A DNA stretch of 64,000 nt from Hansfordia pulvinata (GCA_006538405.1 BJKQ01000017.1:558001-622000), one strand, 5' to 3'; counted from the first letter of the stretch, positions 22,791 through 34,809 are shown. Made by a program: numbers and translations. The notes: generated by a model from the sequence alone, not told the origin.

Positions 22791-25700
22791 ATGGACCCGT
22801 GCTTCACTTCTCCGCCGAAAACCCACACTCTCGGCCCTCAGTGCCGCCTCGCCCCCGTCACCTACCCTTTCACCCCCTCACAGGTGGACGACATCCCGCC
22901 CGTCAAGGCTCAATACTTCTACACGTCGCTTGTTCCCATTGACGACCCTCTCTCCACCTCCGCTGCGGCTGCTGCCGCCGCATCCGACACCAAATACTCA
23001 CGCGGCACTCTACGCCCCTTCTCTCCCGGCGACAACAATGCCCTCGAGAACGCTTGGCTTGGTCTTGCTGATGACCACTATCGCCGAAATCACGCCTCGG
23101 CTCGGCTCGCCCGCAGCCCAAGCCCGTCGACTGTTCGAGCCAACGAAGTCAAGCTCAGCAGCATTATCCGAGACCTAGCTCGCAAGCATACCGACAGACA
23201 CGCATCCGACGACTCCCCAACCGATCCCATCGCCAATCGACCTGCTTCTCGGTCCCAGTCTTCCCCCAACACCTCCGCCCCGGCATGCTGTCCCGAGCTT
23301 GCGACCGACGTCGACGCTGCTCTGCGTGCTTCCTTCTGCGCCACGACCAGGAAACATCGTGCGAGTATTGACAGCGAACGAGTCGCCCAGCAGGTTCTTG
23401 GGCAGATGCGTTCCTTTGACGCGGAAAACACAGGTGCCACTTCCACGACGAGACGGTCGGCCGATGAGGGCAACAACGCCATAGGGCAAAGGTGGAGGGC
23501 TTGGTCGGGTTCCAGCGCTGGCACCCCTGTACCGACGACGGGTTCGCTGCCGCAGACTTCTGCGGCTACCAGGTCTCTCGAGACTGGCTCGGAACCCGCG
23601 CCCGCCAGGCATGGCCAGCCGCGTGAAGGCATTTCGGGTCGGCCCTTTGTCCGCGTCAGCAACCCCGAGAGTACCACCGGCTCGCCATCCTCTTCTCTTC
23701 CTAAACGCGACTCAATCCAGCCGGCTTCCACGGCTAGTATAGACAAACCGAACCCCAGCGTTCCGAACAGCCCTGCGACTCCCCAGCCAATCCCAGCAGC
23801 GGCGCCGAGCCGCGGGCGCAGTGCGCACGCGGACTCTGCGAGCATACCCGTGGGCGTTTCGAGGCTACATGAAGTCTCTCTACCTGCTCTGCAAATGAAG
23901 CCTATATACTGGTCACCTGTCAATGACATTGCCACTGTGTTGCGGGCGACATGGTTTTACAGGTACGTTTTGGCCAAATTCAATTGTCTTCTGGCACTTT
24001 CGCTGACTTGCACAGGGACGACATGAGGCCAGTAGACACGGCTGTGGCAAATCAGCTGGAAGCAGGTTATCGCGAGCTCAAACCCCACACAGAGACCTGG
24101 AACGACGAGATCAGGTCGGCCATAGACGTCGGTCCGTTAGGTGAGGAAAAGGTTTCCCATCCTCTCTGGCCTAGCCCACCTAAGAGGCTGTCAAAGAGGA
24201 AAGTAGACATCACAGAACCTCCTGTCTCCAACAATCCCTCCTGCGCGGCGCTCTGCTATCGTGGCGAGGCGGCAGCTGAAGGCACTCTTCATCCAACGTC
24301 TGACGAGGACGTTGCGACGACGCCACCGAGCCACAAAAAGTACGAACAATACCACGTCATCTATAAGGACGAGAAGTCTGCTTTTCTCCTGAAGCCGAGC
24401 TTGAAACCCTCAGCCTACTACGGGCGGCGGCCCATCACTAAGATCGTCAAAGGCGCCACCATCGGTATACCAGTTGTGCGAGGTTTCGATTATCACGTGT
24501 GGCTGAGGAAGCATCCGAACCAGTTATCCCAGCAGCAGCAAGAGTCGTTTCTCCAGCCGGACCTGCACACGCTTGGCTCTCTGCCAGAACAAGACCAGGG
24601 ACAATGCAGGGCTTGCGAGACGGAGAAGCTGCGTGGTCAGGTCTCAGACCTCGTGCTTGTCGTCCACGGAATTGGACAGAAGCTGGCCGAGCGGGTGGAA
24701 ACGTATCATTTCACGCACGCCATCAACTCGTTCCGTCGCGCGATGAATATTGAGCTGCGCAGCGAAGTGGTCAGGTCAGTTCTCCGACAAGGCCAAAACG
24801 GTGTCATGGTTCTTCCAGTGAACTGGAGGCAGAATCTTTCTTTTGAGGACGGCGGCCCTCTGAAAGAAGAAGACAAGTCTGCAGCTACCAACGCGGGCTA
24901 TCGGCTGAAGGACATTGAGCCCAAGACCATCCCGGCTGTACGGTCTATGATATCAGACGTTATGTTCGACATCCCATTCTATATGTCGCATCACAAACCC
25001 AAGATGGTCTCCGCTCTCGTTGCAGAGGCCAATCGAGTCTATCGTTTGTGGTGCCGAAATAACCCGGGATTCTCAGAGCACGGCAGAGTACATCTTATCG
25101 GACACTCGCTCGGAAGTGTCATGTCTATCGAGGTTCTTTCTCGGCAACCGACAGTTGCGCCCAAGCTACAAGTGGAACGGCCGTTGAAACTTGATCACTT
25201 CGAGTTCGACACGAAGAACCTCTTTCTTCTCGGCAGCCCGGCTGCATTCTTCTTACTGCTGGAGCGAGGCGCGTTACTGCCCCGGCGTGGGCGCAAGAAG
25301 CCGGGTGCAGATCCTGTCGATACCGTGACGGAGACGGTGGTGGGCAATGCCGGTTCTTTTGGGTGCATCGCGGTAGACAATATCTACAATGTGCTTGCCC
25401 GCGAGGACGCTGTCGCCTACCTCCTGAACGGCACTGTAGACGCAGCCTATGCGGCCAGCCTCAAGACAGCTTACGTTCCGAGCGTTTCTGCGTCACTTTT
25501 GCAGAGCATGGGCAACGCTGTCATGAGCATCATTCCGGGTGTATCATCGTCCACCACATCAGCCGATCCCGCTCTGGCAAGGCCTCCGACCACCCGCTTA
25601 CCTTCGCAACTGGAGCTTGAGGTCCATGATTTCACTCGCGAGGAGGTGGCCGAGAAGAAAGCATTTCTGCTCAACGACAACGGACAGATAGACTATTTTC

Positions 25701-25885
25701 TACGTTCTGGGGGAGGTCCACTGGAGCTTCAGTATTTGAATATGCTAAGCGCGCACACGAGCTACTGGGCAAACCATGACCTTATCCGCATGCTCTGCGT
25801 GGAAATAGGCAGGACACCAGGCAGGGAGACCACGCTCCCGGCCATGAGAGCCGTCAAGGCAACAAAGAGGGCCTTAAAAACTTGA
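22791..25885 (+). CDS. DDHD-domain phospholipase A1-like protein
   Basis: An intracellular PA-PLA1-type lipase related to the yeast mitochondrial phospholipase Ddl1 (YOR022C) and animal DDHD1/2. Such enzymes hydrolyse phospholipids such as phosphatidic acid and cardiolipin. Exons are 22791..23962 and 24016..25885 (53-nt GT-AG intron within TWFYR-DDMRP), giving 1013 aa. The N-terminal ~380 residues contain a conserved-looking start (VKAQYFYTSLVPIDDPLS) and then Ser/Pro/Thr-rich, probably disordered sequence. An alpha/beta-hydrolase strand and loop LVVHGIGQKL lies near residue 605. The nucleophile elbow GHSLGS is at 753-758. The C-terminal DDHD region has FDTKNLFLLGSPAAFF, NVLAREDAVAYLLN and a terminal YWANHDLIRML near 970-990. 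The ATG at 22791 is used because upstream in-frame sequence has only non-ATG starts. It converges on the zinc-finger gene at 26932-28202. No frame damage is seen. Confidence 0.9.
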
Positions 25886-26931
25886 GATAACCATCTGATA
25901 TTTGACAACTTTTCGACGAAGCATGCATTGCGCGGCGTTGTGGCGGACTGGGCAGGGGCGGGATGATACACTGGGTTGCACTCGATTTTTACCCTCTTAC
26001 AATATTTCACCGCATCACAGAGATCGTCATTCACAGCTTAAGAGGGTGATTAGGAGATGACCTGATCGACTAATATGATCTTCAAAGCGGTAAATTCCCA
26101 ATCATCTATTTCGAATGCAGTTATTCGGATCCTCTCTGGCTACCTACGTATGTTCCTTGCAAGAGTGTTCATTGGTTTTCATGGCGGCGCATGCCGTCTC
26201 GGGATGGAGCAGACCAGGACAGCTTGCCAGTTGCATGTCCGGTCTGTTCTTAATGATGCCTGGCAGCGACCAACGCGACGGCGGGGTCTACAGGCCACTC
26301 ATGAGTTAGACCGCATGAACACTTATGCAAGTTGGACCAACACGATATCCCGGGCGGTTCGGAACAGTAAGCAGCACTTATGACACCGACAGAAAAGCAG
26401 CAGCTTTTGCAGCCAATACACTTGATCTGACCGGGGCACAACATGAGTCTTCGTCATATCTCTGCTTCCAGACAAAGAGAGCAAAGGATCGCTGCCAGAA
26501 TATCTGGACAATGGCACGCAGTGCGGAAGCTGCACAACCTCCGCAGAGTTCATCATGAAAACCCGCAAAATGTCGTTCCCATTGTGCGGCATAAACATAC
26601 ACGGACCATTGCTCCCGGGATTCAAGTTGCCTGCCTAGAGGTATCGTCGCTCCATCATGGCCCATTGCGCCCAACCTTGAGTATATCGTGAACACCGAGG
26701 CGCAAAATCCCGCCTCAAGACACGCTCAATTACACGAGTACCAAGTGCAATAGAATAGAATAAAACTGCCCGCTTGCGTAGAATGAGATTGGACAATGCT
26801 GCCACATCCATACATCAGCGGCAGAAAACTTCGTTCCCAGTGACGGACAGGGCCAAGCTCCTCCCTCCAGAAAGTGCCCCCCCCCCCCCCCCCCCCCACT
26901 CCCAAACCGCCCGTAAGCATTTTACATTGCA
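25886..26931. other. Convergent intergenic region
   Basis: This lies between the DDHD gene (+) and the C2H2 gene (-). I see no gene. It ends in a run of 21 C at 26877-26897, about 35 nt beyond the stop codon of the C2H2 gene. Confidence 0.55.
26877..26897. repeat. Poly-C run (21 C)
   Basis: Twenty-one consecutive C, the longest homopolymer in the window. On the transcribed sense of the neighbouring minus-strand gene it would be a poly-G run in the 3' untranslated region. The stated length may be unreliable if the assembly has homopolymer errors. Confidence 0.9.
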
Positions 26932-28202
26932 TCATACGTAATGCTGCCAGACAGATGGCTCAGGCATTGCCGCGGGCGAGGTGTACGCGTAGTGATGCGG
27001 CGCTGGGTGCTGCGCTGGTGCCGGCGATGAGCTGCCCTGCCCGTCGAGGCGGGAGCCCGTCGCCCCGCTGTCCATTGCCACACCCATTACGGGGACCTCG
27101 AAGCGCTTCGCACAGCCATCCTCGACGTGCCTGTACTGTGGTCAGCAACGAACAGTCTCGAAGGGTTGGTTCGCTCCCAGAACCGGCAAAACAAAAAGAA
27201 GAGGGAGGTTGTTCTGCGCAACACCTACCTGCTGAGGGTGTCCTTGCGAGCGAACAAACGCCCGCAGAGGGTGCAACCGAAGTCCTTCTGCCGGGCATGC
27301 ACGCTCTGGCCGTGGCGCGTCAGGTCGGCGCGGCGGACAAAGCGGCGCCCGCAGCCGGGCTCGGCACAGCGGAAGGGGTGCGGACGCCCGGCGTCGTGCG
27401 TCTCTAGGTGGGCCTTGTAGTTGTAGCTCCTCCCGAAGAGCTTGCCGCAACCCGCCACAGTGCACTGATAGTTGGCGTCGTCCCGCGTCGTCATCTTCCT
27501 CCTGCGGCCTCCAGGCAGCTGCTGCTGCTGCTGCTGGCGTTTCTTGGCCCTCGTGGTCGCCGGCGCCGGCTGTTGCTGCTGCTGGGCACCTGCCCCCGCG
27601 CGGCATCGTTGCGTGGAGGGCACGGGCGTGCCTGGCTGCGTCGTAGGCGTGCCTCTGCTTCTTGCGGTGGGTGCATGACCTGAATCATACGTAGAGAGCT
27701 GCGGCGTGAGTCTCTCGGTGTTGTGTGGAGGCGATGCTGCCCAGGGAGGAGGAGAGGGGGTAAAGTAGGTAAGAGGCTCGCCAAAGACGTTGATTCCCTC
27801 GGGTAACGCACCCCCGGACGGGGGCGAGGGATACTGCGACGGATTTGCGTTGGGAGTGAATTCCATGTTGGCCGCTGGTGTAGAGGCCAAGAGGGAGGTG
27901 TACGGGCTGCTTTCCCGCGAGTGTGCGCTGGTGGCCGAGAGCGACCTCCGGAAGAGGGGGAGCGAGTGGCAAGGAGAAGACTGGTGTTGGCAATAGGCTG
28001 CGATATTCGGCCCGTAACCTGTGCGACGACTGAGGGCGACTCCGGCCTCGCACAGTTCCACAGGGATGGACACTTCCGGATATACTGTCTCCCACGCCTG
28101 GTTTTCGTAGATGGAAACCATCTCGTGGCGACTTGGGAACGGGACTGGCGTTGGGCTGCGAGCGGGAACGGAGGGTCTTGGTGAGGCCAGCAAGCCAAAC
28201 AT
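26932..28202 (-). CDS. C2H2 zinc-finger transcription factor, Swi5/Ace2-like
   Basis: A probable nuclear DNA-binding regulator. Minus-strand exons are 28202..27229 and 27130..26932; the 98-nt GT-AG intron splits an Arg codon (TLS-R-HVEDGC). The product is 390 aa. A Pro/Ser/Thr-rich N-terminal ~200 residues is followed by a region with short glutamine runs (QQQQQ, QQQQQQ) next to a basic GGRRRK patch. Three fingers follow: YQCTVAGCGK...HLETH (245-270), FRCAEPGCGRRF...HGQSVH, and FGCTLCGRLFARKDTLSRH...C, whose last ligand appears to be Cys. The spacing and the third finger recall yeast Swi5/Ace2, but orthology is inference. The start is the ATG of MFGLLASPRPS; an upstream extension has only non-ATG codons. 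A 66-codon tail ends HHYAYTSPAAMPEPSVWQHYV. It shares its upstream region with RAD3. Confidence 0.8.
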
Positions 28203-30273
28203 GGAGGAAGGGTCGAGGCCCGGTCGTCGGCACGGCCTCTCTGCTGATATTTGAACTGTTCTGAGGGGTGCTGGGTCTTGAGGGTATCTATCGTGGGATA
28301 GGAGCACGTGTTATAGAGCTGTGTTTCGTGACCGACGGGTGCGTGCATATGTTGCTACTCTGGGGATTCAAGCTTCAGTGTTACAAGTTTTGACTAGCTT
28401 GGCATCGTAGGCTTCGAATTGGCCCAGCCGAGATTGAGAAGGCACACCAGTTGGAGACGAGAAAGATGGCTGTGTCTTTGTCCAAACCAACAGACAACCC
28501 GATGAGGCAGGGGTTAGTAATCGTGAACCGCCCGTTTCTCGTCGGGCCAGACGCAGACTTTGGCTCTGTTGGCCGCGCCAGTGGAGCAACTCACCGGAAT
28601 CCAGGGACACAGCCCACTCGAGACGAGGCGGACTGGCTGACTCCCTAGGTAGTTACTCCGTATAGACGTTCGTGGTCGCAAGATGATTGATGGTGGACTG
28701 CCACCACGCCGGGTGGACGAGGCGCGCAGCACTGGGCGATGGAATGATGCCCCCCGCCATAACGCAACAGCGCGCTTGCCCATCCCAAGGCGCATCTTGA
28801 CGGAAGCGCTTATTGTGTCGAGGGATGGGGGCATATTCTCGGTCTGTGAGCACGCTCGACGATCGCTACAGTAATGTCGAAGCGTCCGTTGCCGCTCCGG
28901 ACGTACGAGGATGACAGACTTCACACGCGCCCGCGCTGCAACACGGCCGAGAGCAGAGTCCCGGCTCGCAGAACAATGAGGGCCACGTCCGAGAGCGACC
29001 TTACCTATGCAGGGCCAGAGCAGCACTTTTGCGTGTGGCTGCAAATCTGGGTGCAGCTGTCAGTCAGTCAAGCGTCTGGCGAGGGTTACATGATGGGATA
29101 CAGCCTCGAGTCGGAATAACATGTCCAGCGGGGCAAGCGCCGGGCACCACGAATAGTGAGTGACACCACACAGCGAAGTGCGCCCATGAAGATTCTGCAC
29201 AAGAATGAGGGCTTCCATGTTGGTTCACGATGTGAAGGACGAAGTTGGTGAGTGACGGTGACATTGGTTGCGACGTCGCTCAGTTTGCGGTAGGTGAGAT
29301 CAGAGTACTGCCCACCCGGCCCATGGGAGCTGCGTTGCACGTTCCGTATACAGTAACAAAAGACGGTTTTGCGTGGTCGGGTACTCGTACCCTAGGTAGA
29401 CGGATCTGGCACCTTAGGTACCTTTTTACGTGCCATATGGACATTGCAACAGCGCGAAATCCCCAGTTCAGAAGACGGTTTCATCAATTCCAAGGTACAG
29501 AGAGCTGAGGTCCGACTCATCAATCTCGTCCGCACGCGCGTGCGCGCGCGCCTCGATTACGTAAAGCAGCGCGTCTAGGAGCTCGGACCATGCAATAACG
29601 GTCGCGTCGGTTTGCCTGCTGTAGGTAGGTCGTAGGTACGGTACGCAGGTAGGTTAGGGGTACTTACCACCTACCAGGCAAAGCTGCGTGCAGCAGATCT
29701 CTCGCCTCATCTTGCTGCCTCGCGCAGACGGCTGACCTAGCTTCAGTCGGCATTCAGTGACGCATACTACTCTCAACTCCATATCCAGCACCACCACCAT
29801 TACTTGGCACCAGCAACCCAAGCAAAGTTCGCAACAAGGGCTCGGCCCCTGCGTGTACACCTCCGCGGGTGAGGCGTCTGTGATAGATACCTACCCTGAT
29901 TCCAGTCTGGTCTTGTCCCGGCGACCAACCGGACTCGTACCCGGCACTGGCCGTCCACTTCCCAAAGCCCAGCTGGAAACCGGACCTCGATTTGCTCGGC
30001 GTGATCACCAACTGGCTACAGGAACAGCCCGGCAGCCCCAGAAGTGCCGCAGGACAAGGCCAAGCGCCCCCGCGGCACGGCTGGTCAACATCACTGAACG
30101 GCGGCGCTGACGCTGAAGGGCCGACGTTGACGGGACCCTCACCGACAACACCTACACCCCGGTTCCGGTCCCCGGTGATCTGTGTCTTGCGCATCCCCCC
30201 CCCCCCCGGCGCCTGCCCTTGCTCGGCCCTCTCTCTTCCGCTTCCCAGCCTTTCCCATCTGCGAACCGCCAAG
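28203..30273. promoter_or_regulatory. Divergent intergenic region between the C2H2 gene and RAD3
   Basis: These 2.07 kb between divergent genes hold no supportable gene. They include TACTCCGTA near 28645, TACTCGTA at 29382-29389, AGGTACCT at 29416, a CGCGCGTGCGCGCGCG-like patch near 29533-29552, and GTAGGT repeats at 29620-29665. A run of 13 C (30195-30207) lies about 67 nt before the RAD3 start codon. Confidence 0.55.
30195..30207. repeat. Poly-C run (13 C) in the RAD3 leader
   Basis: Thirteen consecutive C between the likely transcription start and the ATG at 30274. On the mRNA it would be a C tract in the leader. Confidence 0.85.
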
Positions 30274-32747
30274 ATGAAGTTCTTCATTGACGACCTCCCC
30301 GTTCTCTTCCCCTATCCCCGGATATACCCCGAGCAGTATGCCTACATGTGTGACCTGAAAAAGACTCTCGATGCCGGCGGTCACTGCGTTCTCGAGATGC
30401 CTTCAGGCACCGGCAAGACCGTCTCTCTGCTGTCCCTCATTATCGCCTACCAGCAGCACTACCCCGAACACCGCAAGCTCATCTACTGCTCCCGTACCAT
30501 GTCCGAGATCGAGAAGGCTCTGGCCGAGTTGCAAGAGCTGATGAAGTTCCGTGCCGACGAGCTCGGCTACGTCGAGGACTTCCGCGGCTTGGGTCTCACC
30601 AGTCGCAAGAACCTGTGCCTGCATCCCTCGGTAAAGAGGGAAAAGAGCGGTGCGGTCGTCGACTCGCGCTGTCGCAGTCTGACTGCCGGGTTCGTCAAAG
30701 AGAAGAAGGAAAGGGGCGAAAATGTCGACCTCTGCATATACCACGACAATCTCGACCTTCTGGAGCCGCACAACCTTATCCCCAACGGCGTGTGGACTCT
30801 CGATGACCTGCTAAGGTATGGCGAGCAGCACAAACAGTGTCCCTACTTCACGGCCAGGCGCATGGTAAGTTGACCGATCGCCCACCTGTCTGACCCATTC
30901 TTCTCCGATTGACTCTGACTGGACCCCGATGCGAAGATGCAATACTGCAACGTCATCATATACTCATATCACTACCTGCTGGATCCCAAAATCGCCGAAC
31001 GGGTATCCAAAGAGTTCTCTAAAGACTGCATCGTCGTCTTCGACGAGGCCCACAACATTGATAACGTTTGCATCGAGTCTCTCAGTAGCGACATCACTGA
31101 AGACTCCCTGAACAAGGCCACTCGTGGAGCACAGAACCTGGAGCGCAAGATTTCAGACATGAAGGAGACGGACCGCGAACAGCTGGAAAACGAATACTCA
31201 AAGCTCGTCGAGGGCCTTCGCGATGCCGACGAAGCTCGGCAGGAAGATGCCTTCATGTCCAACCCCGCATTGCCGGACGATCTCCTGAAGGAGGCAGTTC
31301 CGGGCAACATTCGCCGGGCCGAGCATTTCACGGCCTTTTTGAAGCGATTCATCGAATATCTGAAAACTCGCATGAAGGTGCGGCAGGTCATCTCCGAGAC
31401 GCCGCCTTCGTTCTTGGCTCATCTCAAAGAGCACACGTTTATCGAAAAGAAGCCCCTGCGGTTCTGCGCAGAGAGATTGACCTCACTGGTCCGGACGCTC
31501 GAGCTCACCAATATCGAAGATTATCAGCCATTACAAGAGGTGGCAACGTTTGCGACGCTCGTAGCAACCTATGAAAAGGGATTTCTGCTCATCCTAGAGC
31601 CATTTGAATCCGACACCGCTGAAGTGCCCAACCCAGTCCTCCACTTCACATGTCTGGACGCCGCCATAGCCATCAAGCCTGTGTTCGATCGATTCAGCTC
31701 CGTCATCATCACCTCAGGTACCATCTCCCCGCTGGAGATGTACCCAAGATGCTGGGATTTTCCACGGTAGTCCAGGAGTCCTACACGATGACGCTGGCAC
31801 GGCGTTCGTTCCTGCCCATGATCGTTACACGCGGAAGCGACCAGGCTCCGGTGTCTACGAGCTTTCAAGTGCGCAACGAGCCCAGCGTGGTGCGCAACTA
31901 CGGCAACCTACTAACCGAGTTTGCGCGAGTGACGCCTGATGGCATGGTCGTCTTCTTCCCCTCTTATCTGTACATGGAGTCCATCATCAGCATGTGGCAG
32001 GGCATGGGTATCTTGGACGAGGTGTGGAAGTACAAGCTGATCCTGGTGGAGACGCCCGACGCCCAGGAGACTTCACTGGCGCTCGAGACGTACCGGACGG
32101 CGTGCTGCAACGGCCGCGGCGCTGTGTTGCTGTGTGTCGCGCGTGGCAAGGTCTCGGAGGGCATCGACTTCGACCACCAGTACGGGCGGACCGTGTTGTG
32201 CATCGGCGTGCCCTTCCAGTACACCGAGTCACGCATCCTCAAGGCGCGCCTCGAGTTTCTGCGTGAGACGTACCGCATCCGCGAGAACGATTTCCTCTCC
32301 TTCGACGCCATGCGCCACGCCGCCCAGTGCCTGGGGCGCGTGCTGCGCGGAAAAGATGACTACGGCATCATGGTGCTGGCCGACCGGCGCTTCCAGAAGA
32401 AGAAGCCTCAGCTGCCCAAGTGGATCGGCCTCGCTATGCATGAGGTCGACGGCAATCTCAGCACCGACATGGCCGTGCTGGGCGCCAAGCGCTTCCTGCG
32501 CGACATGGCCCGCCCCTTCAAGGCACATGATCAGGAGGGCATCAGCATGTGGAGTCTGGAGGACTTGCGCGAACACCAGCGCAAGCTTGACGAGGACCGT
32601 ATCCGCGAGCTCCGCGACGCTGCCGGCGCCCAGGCCGCCGCCGACGAGGCTCTGCGCGCGGCTCAGAAACAGCAGAGGTTGGCCGCAGCCGCCGAGGACT
32701 ACGACATGGACGATGAACTCGACGAAGACATGATGCAGCTATCATGA
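30274..32747 (+). CDS. rad3: DNA repair helicase RAD3/XPD (TFIIH subunit), with an apparent -1 frameshift
   Basis: The 5'-3' Fe-S helicase of TFIIH, needed for nucleotide excision repair and RNA polymerase II transcription. Exons are 30274..30864 and 30937..32747 (72-nt GT-AG intron between the two Met of RRM-MQYCN); about 800 aa with one base allowed for. Walker A PSGTGKT is at 43-49. The four Fe-S cysteines are seen in KNLCLHP, DSRCRSL, DLCIYHD and KQCPYF. DEAH is at 233-236. The second RecA domain has RGKVSEGIDF and the arginine-finger motif QCLGRVLRGK. The acidic C-terminus ends DELDEDMMQLS. The frame breaks at 31743-31745: the sense strand reads TACCC-AAGATG where the conserved SGTISPLEMYP-KML...STVVQESY needs another C. 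As written, translation would stop at 31770 and lose the second RecA domain. RAD3 is essential in fungi, so a real null is unlikely. It converges on PRP3. Confidence 0.93.
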
Positions 32748-33228
32748 GCGCTGTCTGCTAGCGATAATTCAGCTTCTTGGCTGGGAAGGAGAGTTCTTTG
32801 GGTCGATAGACAGGTGGATGCCGGCGGGAAAATACCTATCATGCCCCTAGAATGGGCTGGCATCGGCTATAGGGCATTGAGGCCCCGAGAACAGAAACTG
32901 GTGGCATGTATCAATGGGCAGGCGGGGAGAGTTGGTATCCAGTTGTGCGGGAAAATCCGCTGACTGTATGTGTGTGGGCTGAGAATCATCTCATACAGAA
33001 AGGCACCTTTGCAAATGAAGCATAGTCAGTGAGGAAAGGGTAAACCTCGAACATTTACAATCTGCAATATTCTTCAAGGTCGTATGCTTCGTTGGGTTAA
33101 ATCTCTATATATACATCCAAGCCACCCATGCGAAGGCTGAGCAAGGCAGGAGCACAAGACCGCTCTGGCGCAATGTTCCCGATGCATTATGATTATGAAA
33201 TGCAGACCCTGGCGAGATCGAGTTCTCG
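32748..33228. other. Convergent 3' intergenic region
   Basis: 481 nt between the stop codons of RAD3 (+) and PRP3 (-). It holds both 3' untranslated regions; nothing else is seen. Confidence 0.65.
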
Positions 33229-34809
33229 TCATACAGTGGCGATAGCAGAAGTGGTGGCAGACTTGGCCTGTTGCCAGAAACTGTCCATCTTAGCGCGGGC
33301 CAGCGCTTCGCGGGCTTCCGAGTCTGTTTCGCAGATCTTGGATCCCCATTTGCGGAAGCCCCTCTCCTTGACCTCGCCCTCGAAAAGCAACTGGCAGCGG
33401 TTCTGAGCGAGGTCGCGCAGATTACCCTGCTCGTCCTCGGGGCGTAGCCATTCGCGCAGAGCGGCGACCTTCTCAGAGCTCGCGTCGCGCGACGGCGAGT
33501 TCTCGGACCAGTCGATACGGTTGACCATTAGTTTGCGCATCTTGTTGATAGCCCAGGCGCCGCCCTCGCAGATGACGAGGCATCGACGCGGGTGCATAAT
33601 GACCACGCCGGTTAGAGCTAGCTGTTCGGCATTGACGTTGACCTTGTAGCGGTGCTGGCCATTGGCGAGGCTGTCGATGGCGAAGACCAGCAAGTGCAGA
33701 CCCTTGGCGGCATCTTTCTCCTGGTTGGTGGATAATTTCTCGTGGCGCTGCTCTTTGGTCAACTTGCGCTCCTCGTTGGCGTCAACATGGGTTTGATGGC
33801 GGTCGGCGATTTCGCGATTGACCCGCGCCTCGACCGCGGAGGGGTCTGCGATGGCTTGGTCGCCGAGCACGCGCATCATGTTGCCCTTCTTGACCTTGGG
33901 CTGTGGGGCGGGAACGAGACCGAGGCGAATCTTAGCCTGCTCTTCCTTCATGTCGGCAGTTCGGCGCTGTCGGCGCAGCTTCTTGGTCTCTTTGTGGGTG
34001 AGATACATGGGTTTCGGGGCCGGGGCATGTTTGTCTTGCGGGGGCTCGATGGCGACGGGATGCTGTATGTAGCTGGTAATGATGGAATTCGGAGTATCGA
34101 TCTTGAGTAATGAAGTGTCGGTATCCACAGGATCGTATGAGTCGGCATCGATCAGGCCCTCATCCCACCACTCGATCTTTGGGGGAGCATCGACAACAAA
34201 GTTCTTCTCGACATCTATGTCTTCGTCGATGCCAGCCTTGCGGGTTTGAGCGGCGATCTTCTTCTTGAGGGCCTCGAGGGCGGCCTGTCGGCGCAGGGCG
34301 TTGGCCTGTTGTATGTATTTACCCTTCTGGTTGAAGATAAGATTCCGCGACTGGCGAGGCTTGGCTGTGTGTGACGAAAGCGAGGCATCGAAGTAGGGGT
34401 TGCTCTTGACTTCATCAGCTGAAGGGCCAGAGAGGTCCAGCTGGCGCTGCTTTTTAGGGTTGCTATTGTTGCGGGAGGAGCGCGAGTCGTTAGAAGACTG
34501 TTTTGACTGTGGCTTCCAGGAGCTAAGGTCTTCGAGGGCGGGGTGGAGGCCCACGTTGAGACCTCCTCGTGCGGCGGGCGGCGGGGGTGGTGGTGTCGGG
34601 TTGGACGGGGCGGGGGCGTTGTTCTGGGACGGAAGAGACGCGAGCGCGGGGTGAAGTCCGACGTTGAGACCACCCTTGGGCTTGGAGGAGCCTATGGCAG
34701 CGTTGACACGCGCTTTCAGGGCGGCAAGCTTGTCCGCAGCGGACTCTGGCTTCTGGACGCGAGAGCCATCTTGACGGGGGCCAAGACTGGGGGAGCCATG
34801 TCGATCCAT
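33229..34809 (-). CDS. prp3: U4/U6 small nuclear ribonucleoprotein Prp3
   Basis: A component of the U4/U6-U5 tri-snRNP that holds the U4/U6 duplex before spliceosome activation; nuclear. It is a single exon of 526 aa. The N-terminal third contains two copies of GGLNVGLHPAL (about residues 45-55 and 80-90) separated by a Pro-rich linker. A central PRP3 region has SNPYFD, RNLIFNQKGKYIQQANALRRQ and the acidic PPKIEWWDEGLID. A charged helical stretch (LTHKETKKLRRQRR, EEQAKIRLGL) follows. The C-terminal DUF1115-type domain has LTGVVIMHPRRCLVICEGG and IDWSE. The start is the ATG of MDRHGSPSLGP at 34809; upstream in-frame sequence is low-complexity and lacks a better ATG context. It converges with RAD3 and diverges from RPA190. 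The frame is intact. Confidence 0.93.
   Translation of the reverse strand: MDRHGSPSLGPRQDGSRVQKPESAADKLAALKARVNAAIGSSKPKGGLNVGLHPALASLPSQNNAPAPSNPTPPPPPPAARGGLNVGLHPALEDLSSWKPQSKQSSNDSRSSRNNSNPKKQRQLDLSGPSADEVKSNPYFDASLSSHTAKPRQSRNLIFNQKGKYIQQANALRRQAALEALKKKIAAQTRKAGIDEDIDVEKNFVVDAPPKIEWWDEGLIDADSYDPVDTDTSLLKIDTPNSIITSYIQHPVAIEPPQDKHAPAPKPMYLTHKETKKLRRQRRTADMKEEQAKIRLGLVPAPQPKVKKGNMMRVLGDQAIADPSAVEARVNREIADRHQTHVDANEERKLTKEQRHEKLSTNQEKDAAKGLHLLVFAIDSLANGQHRYKVNVNAEQLALTGVVIMHPRRCLVICEGGAWAINKMRKLMVNRIDWSENSPSRDASSEKVAALREWLRPEDEQGNLRDLAQNRCQLLFEGEVKERGFRKWGSKICETDSEAREALARAKMDSFWQQAKSATTSAIATV

Noticed and set aside
31650..32747. A separate helicase-fragment gene downstream of a shorter RAD3
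   Set aside because: The second frame continues RAD3 exactly where the first breaks, with no linker, start context or promoter. A one-base loss explains both parts.
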